The position numbers and the translations under genes are program-made. DNA of 64,000 bases from Epiperipatus broadwayi (lineage: Eukaryota > Onychophora > Udeonychophora > Euonychophora > Peripatidae), in assembly GCA_028023455.1 (NCBI GenBank), contig JAQFVV010000444.1, positions 310,001 to 374,000 on the forward strand, given 5' to 3'. Of the stretch, positions 13,301 to 26,056 are shown piece by piece. Below the pieces are notes generated by a model that saw only the letters and a list, made by a program, of their open reading frames with translations, did no database searches and was not told the origin of the DNA. Each line of letters begins with the position of its first letter. Position 1 is the stretch's first letter.

Positions 13301-15644
13301 ATTTATATTTTCCTTTTTTAAAATTATGCAGGTGCATAAGTAAATATCCTTTATCATTCATATTATTTCTAGATAATTTTCATTGAATAAATTATATTTT
13401 AATGTGAGGAGCTTTCATTATTTTTAAATGCAGACAATGTCTGTTTAAAAGAGCACCGAAATTTTATAGTTAACTTTCCTTGGCTTTTATAATATGTCTT
13501 TTAAATTATAAATTTTTCTTTTATACCAAGAAAAAATTATCAAATAAGGTAAAGTTAATAAATAATTGTTTATTTGCTGGAAATTGTTTATATTATTTAC
13601 TTTAAACATAATGACGCTTTCAGTGATTACTGTAGTCAATACGGTCATTTTAAACTTTAGCACACGATAGTATAATCTTTTAGTATAAAAACTTTATAAT
13701 AGGTCGATGGACATAGAAAAGCAGAATATCCTATCAATTAAGATTAGCCAAACATGATATTATCAAACATTTAATGGACTGATATTTATTTCTGCAATAA
13801 AAAATATAAAAAATTTTGTTACCGAATTTCAGTACTCACTCCTTCTTGAAGACTAAATAGCAGACTAAACTTTTTTCCAGTTTTTGGCGGTCTTGTTTTA
13901 TTTTAGCGACCTCTTACAGAGAAAAATTCATTTAATTATACATAAACAAAAGAAAGGGAAAAAAAACAAAACTTATTACAGTTATATTTCTGTATGATTT
14001 AAATAGATTACCCGGTAATTTGACAAATAATGTAAAATAATAAATACATGTAATTGACACTGTTTATTAGTGGTGTATATTTCTGTATACATTATTGTCT
14101 AAAATAATTTAAAAAATAAAATTACCAGAAGCTATGTTGTTATGATAAGATACTCCTCTATCCCCCCCTGTCCATCTACAATCAATTACTATTTATAATA
14201 TGCCTTTATACTATATTAAATTGCTCTTATGGTTATTATTTTTAATTAAACTATTTATGCTCTTTTCCAAATGACATTAAATTACTAAATATTTTAGTTA
14301 TTGGCTTAAAATACGTTAAAGTGAGTAATAGCCTATTTTATTAATCACTTAATATTATTACTATTTTATTTTTCTATTTTCTAGAAAAAGATAGCATTGT
14401 TTTCCTGTGGAAACGATGCTAAATAGACCAAGTGTCAATAACACTAGGTTACAATATATATATATTTAATGTTTTCATGGTTGTATGATATAGATAAATT
14501 ATTATTTTTTGGGTTAAACCATGTCTTATTCTCCATTACATACTGATATTTTGACAAACTAGCATCCACCATTGTCAAGGTTAATTTTTGAATGTAAAAT
14601 CATTAGATTTCAAACAGTAACATGATTGAGTGCAAAATGAGAAATGTGACTCAACTTAAAGTAGTTCAGCATTCAAAATATGTGGCTTATCAAAATGTTT
14701 ACTTCCCTCAGTTTTTTCACCTATTAATTTTAAGTTAACTGTTCCAAAATGCAGCATAATGCCTCTCACATTTCAGCATTTTCTGATGTTATTTTTGTCT
14801 CACACATCAACATAAAATATAAGATAAAATGATTATTACTTTTTAGAAAATAATAAATTTGACTTCATTTGACAGATATTTTTGTTTATTATTGAAATAA
14901 TTTTAAATGTTCACATTTTGTTTCTATAAATATTAAAAAAATGAGATCGCAATTAAAACAAAGACTTTATACATCATCATTCTAGAAAGATTATTTTCAG
15001 TTTATAAAATCAATGAAATATTTTTTAATTCTTATTATTTTTAAACATTAAAATGAATAATTATTTATTTCTCTTATATCTAACAAATTATGCTTTAAAA
15101 GTTTAAATTTTTTGAATATTTATTGCAAAATTGTGATATTTTTTTGATATTTTCTTATTCATAAATATAAAGTAGATTGTTTACATCATAGCTATTTTTC
15201 TAATTTGCTTCAGGCCATATTTACATTATCTGCTAATATGATGTTATATTTTTGAAAATAAAGTATTTCAAGTCAAAATAAGTTATTAATAATTTTTATT
15301 TCTTGATATTTAATAAATATAGTGCAAATTATTTTTTTTAAAATATCTAAAAGCATAATAAATTCGCAAATAAACACATTTTTGGTCATTGTAAACTACA
15401 ATGTCATAAAACACCTAACATTTTATAGCCTTGGCAACATACAATGGTTAAACATGTCAGGGCAAGGATTATATCTATTGTAAGAGCAGGAATTTTGAAT
15501 TTCCCACTTTTTTGCACTCAATTTTTGGGGAAAAATTATTATACTAAAATATACCATTTTACATGCATTTTAACATATAATACTTACAAAAAAATTCACT
15601 AGGGGATGAATTGGCCAAAAGACAAAATATTTTGGTTCAACCAC
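13301..15644. other. AT-rich non-coding DNA
   Basis: Nothing recognisable until the end. The last 45 bases form the 3' flank of the PLE relic. On the minus strand they contain a hairpin (TGGTT paired with AACCA) followed by GTC, possibly the decayed remains of a hammerhead. Confidence 0.5.
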
Positions 15645-16135
15645 TCATAAAGTTAATATTAGAAGACAGAGATAAAATGAGAGGTTTTCACACAGCTGAA
15701 TACATTGAGCTTCATCAGTCCTATTTAAACCAGTAGGTCTCTTTAATATTTCAATTAACTCTCTCATGGTTCTTAAATCATACCTTTCCAAATTAGCAAT
15801 TATTTTTGCATTGTCAAAATCAGATTTGTGAACAATTTTTAAAAAATTGGAAGTAAAAACTGATATCATAATTTTCTGATTAAAAACATTTATATTTTCT
15901 TTAATTCTGACATTTATTAATCTATTAGAGTGGCCTACATAGCATCTTGAGCACTGCAAACATGGAATTTCATAAACCCTCTGGTGTTCCAAAGCTACTC
16001 TGTCTTTAGGTTTGTGTAAAAAAATCACCAATTTTCTTGCCAGTAGAAAAAGTAGTCTTTATATTAAAATTAGATAGTCCTCTACTGATCTTATCAGTAA
16101 CTCCTTTAATATAAGGCAAAACTCTCCATAAGATA
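15645..16135 (-). pseudogene. Penelope-like element relic: RT C-terminus and GIY-YIG endonuclease
   Basis: A 128-residue open frame (15645-16031) has the layout of a PLE GIY-YIG endonuclease: VYEIPC, then C and C of a Cys motif, YVGHSNR, and a downstream Arg and Glu (RIKEN). The C-terminal region has H-KSDF, ERYDLRTMRELIEI and LNR, which fits known PLE endonuclease tails. Upstream, to about 16135, a second frame reads LPYIKGVTDKISRGLSNF and GKKIGDFF, which is the linker between PLE reverse transcriptase and endonuclease. The frames join across a run of seven T near 16020-16026, so there is a frameshift. The assigned start of the open frame is not a real start. No RT core remains upstream, because an unrelated short repeat begins at 16114. 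This is a dead 3' fragment. Identification as PLE is strong; the clade is uncertain. Confidence 0.85.
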
Positions 16136-16220
16136 GGGATTTTATGCACAAGAAATCCCATTGATTACTCTGACTTGCACTGAGTGGCGCTACTGCATGG
16201 AGAGTTTTGCCTGTTTTAAT
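16114..16220. repeat. Short repeat bounded by 16-base inverted repeats
   Basis: AGGCAAAACTCTCCAT (16114-16129) is repeated inverted at 16197-16212, and 99 bases span the pair. The interior (TTTATGCACAAG, CCATTGATTACTCT) matches the right arm of the large palindrome at 31147-31437. One arm overlaps the PLE coding relic (codons for RVLPYI), so the repeat joined the PLE at a point of shared sequence. Confidence 0.75.
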
Positions 16221-16261
16221 AACAGAAATTTAATTCTAAATAATTTTAACCTATTTGACAC

Positions 16262-16810
16262 ATATATTTTTAATGTTGTTAATCGGGTTTAAAAATATTT
16301 AAAAATCAAATTCTGACTCATTGAAATTTCATTCCTTTTAGTAAAGGCATTGTAGACAATTCTCTAGACAAATGAAAAAGAAAGATAAATAGGTGGTATC
16401 CACTTTTGCCTTTAAAACATGTTGTATTTGCTGTAACTAGAGAGCACTTCAGTTATATATACCATTGAAATGAGTTCATCTTAAAACATTACATAAGACA
16501 TTTATCACAGTACACTCATATATTACATATTATTAGTATTTAAATCGTCATTAACAAGATAAAAAACATATTTGCCAAATACACATGACAATCATGTTAA
16601 GAAATATTTAGAAATAAACTTCTGATTGATTGAAATTAATTTCTTCTAGCAAAGTCACTGCAGATAATTTTTTATATTTGAAAAAAAGACAAAAGTTTTA
16701 AAAAAGTGATATTCTCTTTTGCCGTTAAAATGTATTATCATATATTGTAGCTAAAAAACACTTCAATTTTATGTAGAAAGTTACAATGAGTTAATCTCAT
16801 AATACACATG
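16262..16810 (+). repeat. Old tandem duplication, period about 310 bp
   Basis: Segments near 16262-16500 and 16575-16810 align in the same direction: GAAATTTCATTCCTTTTAGT with GAAATTAATTTCTTCTAGC, CTTTTGCCTTTAAAA with CTTTTGCCGTTAAAA, and CACTTCA with CACTTCA. Divergence is substantial. No coding capacity was seen. Confidence 0.6.
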
Positions 16811-18453
16811 CACACATAATATTTTAAATTATAATAGTAAAAAATAAACAATAATAATATAGAATTTATATAGAAGTACTTTTAATTACTTACTCCTTTT
16901 GAGTAAAAACATTTTCTGTTGTTATACCTGATGGAAGTTTTTGAAAATAATCAATCTTTCATCTCTGTATAAAAATTTTATTTTATACTAAAACACAATA
17001 AATTGAACTTAATTTTTTTTTTTAAATTTAATTTTACAAATAAAATATATTCTAAAAAATTATATTTGAACTTTACAAATATTGAAAAAATGAATTATAA
17101 ATGAAAACAAAAATCATAATATATCATATTATGATGTGATAATAGACAGTCTTGAAAAAATAAGTGGATTCCTTTTCTATTTAAAATTTATTTTAAGTGA
17201 TGTGGATTTATGATAAATCTATCAAATTCTGATTTAAAATTTGCTTTATAATTATTACAATATTTGAAAAAAGTCTAACCCCATGTCAATTATAGCAGGT
17301 AATTGACAAACACAGTCAAATGTTGTAATGAGTTTCTTTGTTATCTATTACAGTCAAGTTTATTAACTTCTATTTTTAAAAATAAAATATAAATGATTAA
17401 AATAAAAATGTATATATGTACTATTTTTGTTTTAAATAATTATCAACCAATTAAAATGTAAAAATAATCAGAAATATTTAATAAATAGACAAAAAAACAT
17501 TTTTTTATTCTAGAAGTTTCATCTTTGCTTACTGTTTGTAACATTGTGACCTCTTCAGATTTTTTAAATTAAAAAATCAATAAAAGCAGATTCATAGAAA
17601 CTGTTTTAAAACGCCTTTTATTAATATCAGTTACCATAATAATAAAACTGATCTAAAGACGCCTGAACTATCATACTATTTCTGGAGTAAACAAACTATA
17701 GAAAATAATGAAAATGAAAATAAGTAAGTTAACTTATAATCAATATCAACTGAACTTATGATCCTACTCTAAGTAATCAAAAGAACTTCTGTATAAGTTT
17801 TATCTTATTACAGTTTATTTTTATCATTATTTATAATGTAAAATTATTGCATATATTTTGATAGAATAACTTATTATTTTACATATATATATTGAAAAAA
17901 AATAAAATGATCATTAAGCTGTGTATGTGATAAATAATGGAAATTTTGATTACCATTCTCAAGAGAATTAAATTTCAAACCCAATCTCATCTATGGCCGA
18001 ATCTCATTTAGTTACAAATATAACAATTCAAGAAAAAACTATAATATATTCAATTCAACATTATGATGCATAGAAACAAGAGGCTCTTCTGATATCATGA
18101 TCATGATGATGATGATTTGAGAAGGGCGTTTTGATGCAATAGTACCATATATGTATGCTATGCCCTACAACTTGGGATCAAATGGTAGATGGATAAACTT
18201 CAAATTTTTTCCCCAGATTTTAATCAGACTTTACTTTGGTTTATTTTTCAAATAAACAGCCTAGAGTTAATTCAGCAAACCATTCAATAATTGTAGTAAC
18301 AATTCTTAGCTGAAAAATACAATATACATTCTCTAATTGGCAAGAAGATAGTGAGTAACCTATTCTTTTTCAGTTTCTTTATGAGGGGCTGTTAAAAAAA
18401 CCTTTGGGATGAAAAAGTTATTTAATGTTAATTCACTTCCACCTTTTATGCTT

Positions 18454-18454
<1 letters not shown>
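16811..18454. other. AT-rich non-coding DNA
   Basis: No gene or repeat was recognised. A short GAT run is present near 18103-18117. Confidence 0.5.
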
Positions 18455-19970
<1,516 letters not shown>

Positions 19971-20174
19971 ACATCTTACTGGTTATATATTATATTATAA
20001 TTGTAATTTGAAATTTATAATTGACAATTTATTAATCTGTTTTTAGAATAGGCTATGTTTACCTATTTAATGAGGTTTATTTAAACTTTTTTGAATTAAT
20101 AATTTTATTTTTTGTAGTCAAGTTACAATCTTTAGGGTCTACATATAAACAGATTAGATCATATCATAAAGATA
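19971..20174 (+). repeat. Downstream flank of ATCT array, copy 1
   Basis: About 190 bases after the large array (TATATTATAATT, AATTGACAATTTATTAATCT, TTTTTAGAATAGG, AAACAGATTAGATC) are repeated with modest divergence after the smaller array at 20653-20830. The arrays and flank are therefore copies of one larger repeat unit. Confidence 0.85.
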
Positions 20175-20321
20175 GATTGCTATTTTTAGAGGTTGCCTTG
20201 ACAACAATTTGGGACTGTTATTAATATTGGCATTATTTAAGTGTTGACTGCTATCCTGTTTGTATATATATAAAAATAATAAGCCATCCAATAAAATATA
20301 TTATGTCTCTTTCCCTGACAA

Positions 20322-20346
20322 ATTATCTATCTGTCTATCTATCTAT
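20322..20346 (+). repeat. Short ATCT/GTCT tract
   Basis: A few ATCT and GTCT units stand between the two larger arrays. This may be a remnant of a third array. Confidence 0.7.
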
Positions 20347-20474
20347 TTTTATGGATCGAATAGCATCAATATCTTAATCTTTGAATATGCTAGTGAATAT
20401 ATTATAAATCTATAAAAAATGTAAAAGATGTTAAAGTATATTGAAATGGTAGTAAATATCATTTTATGCTTTGC

Positions 20475-20475
20475 G

Positions 20476-20529
<54 letters not shown>

Positions 20530-20554
20530 CACCTATCCATCCATCCATCCATCC

Positions 20555-20652
<98 letters not shown>
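20475..20652 (+). repeat. Second (ATCT)n array with CCAT variants
   Basis: About 44 tetranucleotide units, with an internal block of ATCC/CATC variants near 20528-20556. The block before it, TTTTATGCTTT, resembles the sequence before the large array at 18443-18453. Open frames across it are repeat artefacts. Confidence 0.95.
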
Positions 20653-20830
20653 TATATTATAATTTGAAAGTTATAATTGACAATTTGTTAATCTGTTTTT
20701 AGAATAGGTTATGTTTTGCTGTTTATTGAGGTTTATTTAAACGTCTTTGAATTAATAATTTCATTTTTTGTAATCAAGTTACCGTTTTTAGTGTCCATAT
20801 AAACAGATTAGATCGTATATAAAAGTAGAT
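20653..20830 (+). repeat. Downstream flank of ATCT array, copy 2
   Basis: Homologous to 19971-20174: both contain AATTGACAATTTRTTAATCT, TTTTTAGAATAGG, GAGGTTTATTTAAAC and ATAAACAGATTAGATC. A dispersed or tandemly duplicated element that carries the microsatellite explains the pair. Confidence 0.85.
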
Positions 20831-21093
20831 GATAGAAAATCTAGAGATGATATTAAGTTTAACAAGCCTAATAATAATTCCACCAAATTCCTAAATTGAT
20901 GTTGTTTTTCTCTCTACTTGAAAAATGAATTAATTTTTTTTCAACTATAACTAACTATTGTAATATTTATTGAATTGTTTTCTGTTTTATTTACATATGC
21001 ATAATCAAATATATATATACACACATATTTTATTTACAGATTTACTCAAACTTATAAAAAGTAAACATTAAATGTAATAGGAATACGAAATAC
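20831..21093. other. AT-rich non-coding DNA
   Basis: Nothing recognised. Confidence 0.5.
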
Positions 21094-21215
21094 GAAATAC
21101 ATATATTGGTGATTATTTATCTTTTCTGCATGTGTGTGGTCATGTGTATCAGTTGTATGAGATAGTGTGGATAGTGGTAGGGTGCCTGAAAGTCTGAGTT
21201 CAAATCCCCTATATT
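21094..21215 (+). mobile_element. 5'-truncated copy of the hammerhead repeat family
   Basis: It begins at GAAATACATATATTGGTGAT, the downstream half of the hammerhead-like core, and runs through GTCATGTGTATCAGTTG to the tRNA-like tail AAAGTCTGAGTTCAAATCCC. The part upstream of GAAA is missing, so no ribozyme can form. The tail keeps a pol III B-box-like sequence. Confidence 0.75.
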
Positions 21216-21924
21216 TATTATAATCTAGATAAATTTCAGCTACGATGTAAACAAAGCAACCTACAATTAAAACTGGTGGTGCAAGCAGAAACCATGTGAC
21301 CTAATGACAACACTAGTATTTGTTTGATTATATTTAGGTAAAAGGTGGAGTGTTTTTACGTTAACCCTAATGGCAAGTTGGAGTATTTCAGTTTAATACT
21401 TTAGATGTTATAAGAATTAATGATCAGACATAGAATCTTCATATGTGTGAAAATTCTTGTCAGTTTTAATACGCCTTAATCAAAAATTTATCTAGATTAC
21501 TACACAGAAATTTCTATTATATTTTAATATATATATATTGTAACTAAAACAAATCTGATTACAGTTCAGATTAGTTATTACAAAGCTGCATAAAAAAAAA
21601 AAAATTGTTTACTAAAAAACGTATCATCAAAATTGAGAAATAAATATATAATCTGCCTAAAAAATTAAATGAAAAATTAGTTTATGCATTTCATCATATT
21701 ATTTGATATTTTTTAAAAGTTGCTTTGGGATGTAACAATAAAATGGTAAATTGCAATTTTGAATTGCATAGTTTATAAAAATCTAAAACATTTTATATTT
21801 GTATGTATTTGCTTTTTTTGAATGGAGTTTTAAATAAATGTCGCACATATTTTTAGATTATCCTATATAATTAAAAAGTAGGTTGAAGATAGGAGTGGCC
21901 GCCATGGCCGCTCTTGTCTTTTAA

Positions 21925-22012
21925 ATAAATCTTGTGTTAAGATTTGTAGAGGTCCCTACTGTCGTTTTTTAGGCGTACAGTCGTAAGGTTTTAGCCTTAA
22001 TATATATTACTT
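21925..22012 (+). repeat. Half-copy of palindromic element of 42041-42208
   Basis: AAATCTTGTGTTAAGATTTG, then GTAGAGGTCCCTACTGTCGT, then TTTAGCCTTAATATATATTA match the right arm of the palindrome at 42041-42208. The left arm is absent. A short GC-rich palindrome (GGCCGCCATGGCC) lies just before it. Confidence 0.75.
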
Positions 22013-23886
22013 CACATACTTTATAGTAAATTTCATGAGAAATCTAAAAATAATACTAAAATTTTGGAATTGGTAATATTGAGGTTTAAATGTGGGCAAT
22101 GATTTTTTTATTTCTTTCTATGCTAAATAATGCAAATAAATAGAGAGGGGAAACTTTTTTTTTCTTTCCTTTATTTATTTATGAAATATAATATCTATAA
22201 ATTTATTTTTACAACACGTTGAGAAGGGAATAAAGTATATGTTTTTCAAAAATCATTTTGGTGGCAAGAAAACGAAATCTCTTAATAACCAGCTGGTGAC
22301 GAATCCATTGTTTGAAAAACGTATTGTTGAATAACATTAAAAAGTGTATAAAGTATGCATCCAGTTCAGCCCAGGCAGTTCAGTCCAGCTCAGGCACTTT
22401 TGTTTACTTTCATTTATTTGAAGACTCAACTTAAGAAATTGTGCTGCAATGATACAATGCTGAGAAGAGAAACCATTGATTAAAATTGTTTTCCTCCATG
22501 ACTGTATTACAGTAATTTTCAATACTTCATTTTTAATGGCAAGTATAATAACTTTATCTAATACAAATATATGTGGCCAGACAACAAAAACTACATCTGC
22601 CAATATATCTTGAACATGCAGACTGATATAGAAATTAACTGATACTGAAGTTTTCAAAAACCAGTCAGTGCCTGCCTTAATAATGTTTTGAAGAAAGAAA
22701 TGGATAGTTCAAAAACTACCCAAGACCTACTCATACTTTACCCTATGTAATGTCACCAATGCTGCTCTATTTTTTCTCTAACATCACCAGTGCCAAAGAA
22801 GAAAAACTACTATCATTAGAGGAATTAATTATGACAACTGTAAATATATTAAAAGAATAATATCTGCAGAGAACCATAGTTTGGAACTGTTTAAATATTT
22901 CACTTGATATGATCTTATCATTATAGATATTATAAGGCCTTAAACTTAAATTAAAAATATATTTTGTATGTACAACAATTTTTATTTATGCACTGTTAAT
23001 AAATTGTTATGTTATTTTCTATTAATCCATATACTTATGTTGGTTCTTGACTTATTCCAAGCATAATGCTTTTAACATACAATATGCTTATAATATAACC
23101 TTGAAAATCATGGAATCTGCTGGAGGACATGCAGGGATAGTGGTAATGATTTGTAAATGATGATGATTGGAAATTAGTAAGTTTGTCAAAAGTAAACTTC
23201 CTATTCAGAAGGTTTGGCACCTTAAAGTTTCATTTTTTATTTTATTTTATTGAAACTTAAAAATACATAAAATACTTTTGGGAGAACTTAGACTTATACA
23301 TCAACATTATCATATTGGTTAATATTGTTATATTCTTGAATGTAATCTTTTGTTAAATTTTTTTAATTGACAATTCAATTTTAAACATATTATAAATATT
23401 TATTGGAATCATAGATGAGTGTATATCATTAGCTAAAAATTAAATAGAAAATATTTAAATCACCCTAAACATTATGATATTTCAGCAAAGCCCTCTGTAA
23501 AAAATATCAAGTCTAAATTTCAAGCAGCCAAACTCAAAAGAATATTCTCTTGAGTCTTGTGTTATAACAATGTTATATATTGAAATTCAGACCTATTCAA
23601 ACAAAAAGAATGAAATTAAATGACAACTGTTGCAGTCTTTCATTGTATATAGAAATTGCATGTGTTTGTTTACTAGCAATTTAAGATTGTTGCTAATTTA
23701 ATTTTATTTTCTTTGTTTGATTAGAACTGAATTTCAATATGTAACATCATTGTAGCATAAGACTTAAGAGGCATCCTTTTGAATATCATTTCTGTAGTGT
23801 AATTCTCAGTATACCACTCTCACATAAGGTAAGAACTGGTTACTGTACACTTTAACATGTTGTGGAGGGGTATAATCATAAAAATA
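22013..23886. other. Non-coding DNA; one 106-codon minus-strand frame of unknown meaning
   Basis: A minus-strand frame at 22337-22657 encodes 106 residues with no motif that I recognise. A spot check for transposase or reverse transcriptase motifs found none. It is more likely chance or an old repeat than a gene. Confidence 0.4.
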
Positions 23887-24000
23887 TGGTGAAAGACATG
23901 TAAAAAAGATATATGATCCCGAAGATGCACATTTCATGTTGAACCAGCAGTCATCAGTTGATCCAGATAACAATTCTTACATCTTTATCATTGTTCAGTA
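23887..24000 (-). mobile_element. Fragment of the hammerhead repeat family
   Basis: On the minus strand GGATCAACTGATGACTGCTG and CATGAAATG match the ribozyme-like core of the family. The partner of stem I and the tail are lost. One stem II pair is broken. Confidence 0.65.
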
Positions 24001-24040
24001 TATATATATATATATATAAATTCTAATATTTTTAATTCTA

Positions 24041-24195
24041 ATATTTTCACAGATAAAAGATGTCATATTATTATTACTATTTGCGGGTATTCCGTGTAGT
24101 GAAAAAACTAAATGCTGACATTTCAGTATAATATCAAGTACCTTCCTCAGAGCGTCCTCTTTCTCAAATCATAAGAATGCGTGTGAGATTTAAAA
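24041..24195 (-). repeat. PLE-associated repeat, about 150 bp (copy 1)
   Basis: The reverse complement aligns with 51270-51418 over its full length, with shared stretches such as AATAGTAATAATAATATGAC, ATCTTTTATC and GAGGACGCTC. In both places the repeat lies upstream of, and opposite in direction to, a PLE coding fragment (here 24790-25016 plus strand; there 50790-51275 minus strand). This fits a PLE terminal repeat in inverted position. Confidence 0.75.
24110..24157 (-). ncRNA. Type I hammerhead ribozyme-like motif in PLE-associated repeat
   Basis: On the minus strand GGACGCT precedes CTGAGGA. A roughly 19-base segment with weakly pairing ends (AGGTA and ATACT) follows, then GAAATGTC, then AGCATTT. 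The core CUGANGA and GAAA and the site GUC are present. Stem I is GGACGCT with AGCATTT (one mismatch, two G-U pairs). Stem III is reduced to one or two bases, as in known PLE hammerheads. In the copy at 51302 stem I pairs fully (AGCGTTT), but the core has decayed. Confidence 0.5.
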
Positions 24196-24567
24196 TCGTT
24201 TTTATCTTTTTCTTTCTCCTCATATTTAAATTCTATTGGTTGAGAAGTTTTAAAATTTATTTTAGCAAATTACTACAGTTTAATAGATGTATCCAACTTA
24301 CTACCCTTATAACTTTAACACAAACTACTTGATGGAAGTATATAAATATTTTTTTTAGTAATTTTAATAATCCCTACCTTGTGTAAGAGTGGTGTAGTGA
24401 AAATTACACTACATATATATTATTTTTAAGTTGATAATCTCTAGTTTAATGAATGACTAATAAAAATTATTTGTATGGTATCCTTTTAAGTTCAGCTGTT
24501 TGAAGTTTAGATTTGCTATTTTTTCACAGAAGGCATTGCTGAAATATTATAATGTTTGGAATGGGTG

Positions 24568-24599
<32 letters not shown>

Positions 24600-24600
<1 letters not shown>

Positions 24601-24668
24601 TTATATATGTGAAGAAAGTTAATATATATATATATATATATATATATTAACTTTCTTCACATATATAA
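24600..24668. repeat. AT-rich palindrome
   Basis: TATATATGTGAAGAAAGTTA is followed by alternating TA and then the exact reverse complement (TAACTTTCTTCACATATATA). It can form a near-perfect hairpin with arms of over 25 bases. An AT microsatellite lies just upstream (24569-24592). Confidence 0.9.
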
Positions 24669-24789
24669 TTATTTAGCCTACATAAGAAAGCTGTTTCTTA
24701 TCTTTATATTGCCTGCCCTGAAAAATTTTGTAGATCATCATATTATGGTGAGACTAGGGCCTCTCTCTCCACTAGGCTATCGCAACACA

Positions 24790-25016
24790 CTTATTTTTAT
24801 AATAAAGCTTTGTTGGACACTGCTCATAGTTCAGTTTTTGCGCAGCACCGTGCTTCAGCTGGGCATGATTGTCAACCGGGAAATCCAGTGGTGGTATGCA
24901 GAGAGCGGCATGATCTAAAAAGAAAGATAAAAGAAGCTTTCTTTATATCTAGAGATGGCGATGCCATCAATAGAAAAGACTCTTGCTACAAAATATCCAA
25001 GAAATGGAATGCATAA
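24790..25016 (+). pseudogene. Penelope-like element relic: C-terminal part of GIY-YIG endonuclease
   Basis: A frame at 24810-25016 contains FAQHRASAGHD, then a gap, then KRKIKEAFFI and INRK, ending in a Trp (KKWN). This order (H near a GH motif, KRKIKEA-I, then NR) is characteristic of the C-terminal segment of PLE endonucleases. The GIY-YIG motifs themselves are missing upstream, so it is a truncated 3' end. A hammerhead-like remnant follows at 25075-25115. Confidence 0.65.
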
Positions 25017-25074
25017 TTATTTCATTTGCATAAATTTGCATCACTCCAAGTCAATTTATTATATTTTGTAATAC

Positions 25075-25115
25075 GGCTATGATTATGAGGGCTTGAACCT
25101 TGAAAGCGCTTAGCC
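25075..25115 (+). ncRNA. Decayed hammerhead-like motif after PLE fragment
   Basis: GGCT pairs with AGCC at the two ends. Between them lie TGATTATGA (like CTGATGA with an insertion), a hairpin-like GGGCTTGAACC, GAAA, the self-complementary GCGC and UU. The first core base is A instead of C and there are extra bases, so it should be inactive. Position, immediately after a PLE endonuclease end, fits a PLE terminal repeat. Confidence 0.35.
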
Positions 25116-25247
25116 ATTTAATGAATAGATATTAAAATAATATATATTTGCTTTATTTGTTTTTAGCTTTGTGTGCTTGTGTGTGTTAGCGCATTTCATA
25201 TATTTTGATTCATAATTAGCCACAAAGTATAAACTATTTGCTTATCT

Positions 25248-26056
25248 TTATATTATAAAACTGAGTGCACTTTTGGTCATGAGCAGCATAATCATAGCTC
25301 CCACACAACCTATTGTTGCTGCTGTATTTAGTATATATAATAAAAATATACTTATGAATATAATTAAAAACTTCTCCAGAAATATAAAGTAAAATTTAAA
25401 CCTGCAAGATGATATCAAGCCATGTATCAACATATCTTATATTCCAAAATTGACAAAAAATATATAAAAAGATCTAAAGCCAACTTTCAAAATTAGCTTT
25501 TATATCCCCCACTAATTTCAATATGTTGATTAATAGCTTCCATAATTCCCCCTCCCTTCTAATCTCAATAAGTTGATTAACAACATTAAAGATAAAGTAT
25601 GAAAGAAGAATATCATCACAGATAATATATAAGACCCTTCAAAATAGCCCAGGCTACACATCCATTACTACTACGAAGGCTAATAGTTCAAGTAGAATAG
25701 CACAACATATAGAAGGATAAAGAGAATCTGGAATATAAGTCTGCATTTTGGATCCATGAGAAACAGCCATAGTTTCATTCACAGTCAGTCAACTTGCTGT
25801 ATGTAGAGCATGCTAATCAGAAGGAAGATGAAATAAGAGTGATTTGTTGCCAACCATAATGATATAATAAACAAAAGAGAAAATGGCATCTAGCTGCCAC
25901 ATAAATGGATTATTTAAGTGACTTAATTTATATAGCATGTATTTATATAGCACATGTGATTAAATCCAGATATAAATACAGCAATGACAACAGCCAGCAC
26001 GAAAGCTATACTATGGTTCTTGTTACCGAAAGTGCACTCAGCTTTATAATATAAAA
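25248..26056. mobile_element. Non-autonomous element, about 0.8 kb, with 52-base inverted ends
   Basis: The left end (25248-25299) and right end (26004-26056, inverted) share TTTATATTATAAA, CTGAGTGCACTTT, CATAAT/CATAGT and ATAGCT. The same end sequence makes up the arms of the 4236-4570 element. The interior has no transposase and no recognised protein. The right size and layout suggest a MITE or deletion derivative of a DNA transposon. The target-site duplication is not clear. Confidence 0.65.

Noticed and set aside
22337-22657. 106-residue minus-strand frame as a gene
   Set aside because: No domain, no signal of exon boundaries, and composition like chance frames nearby.
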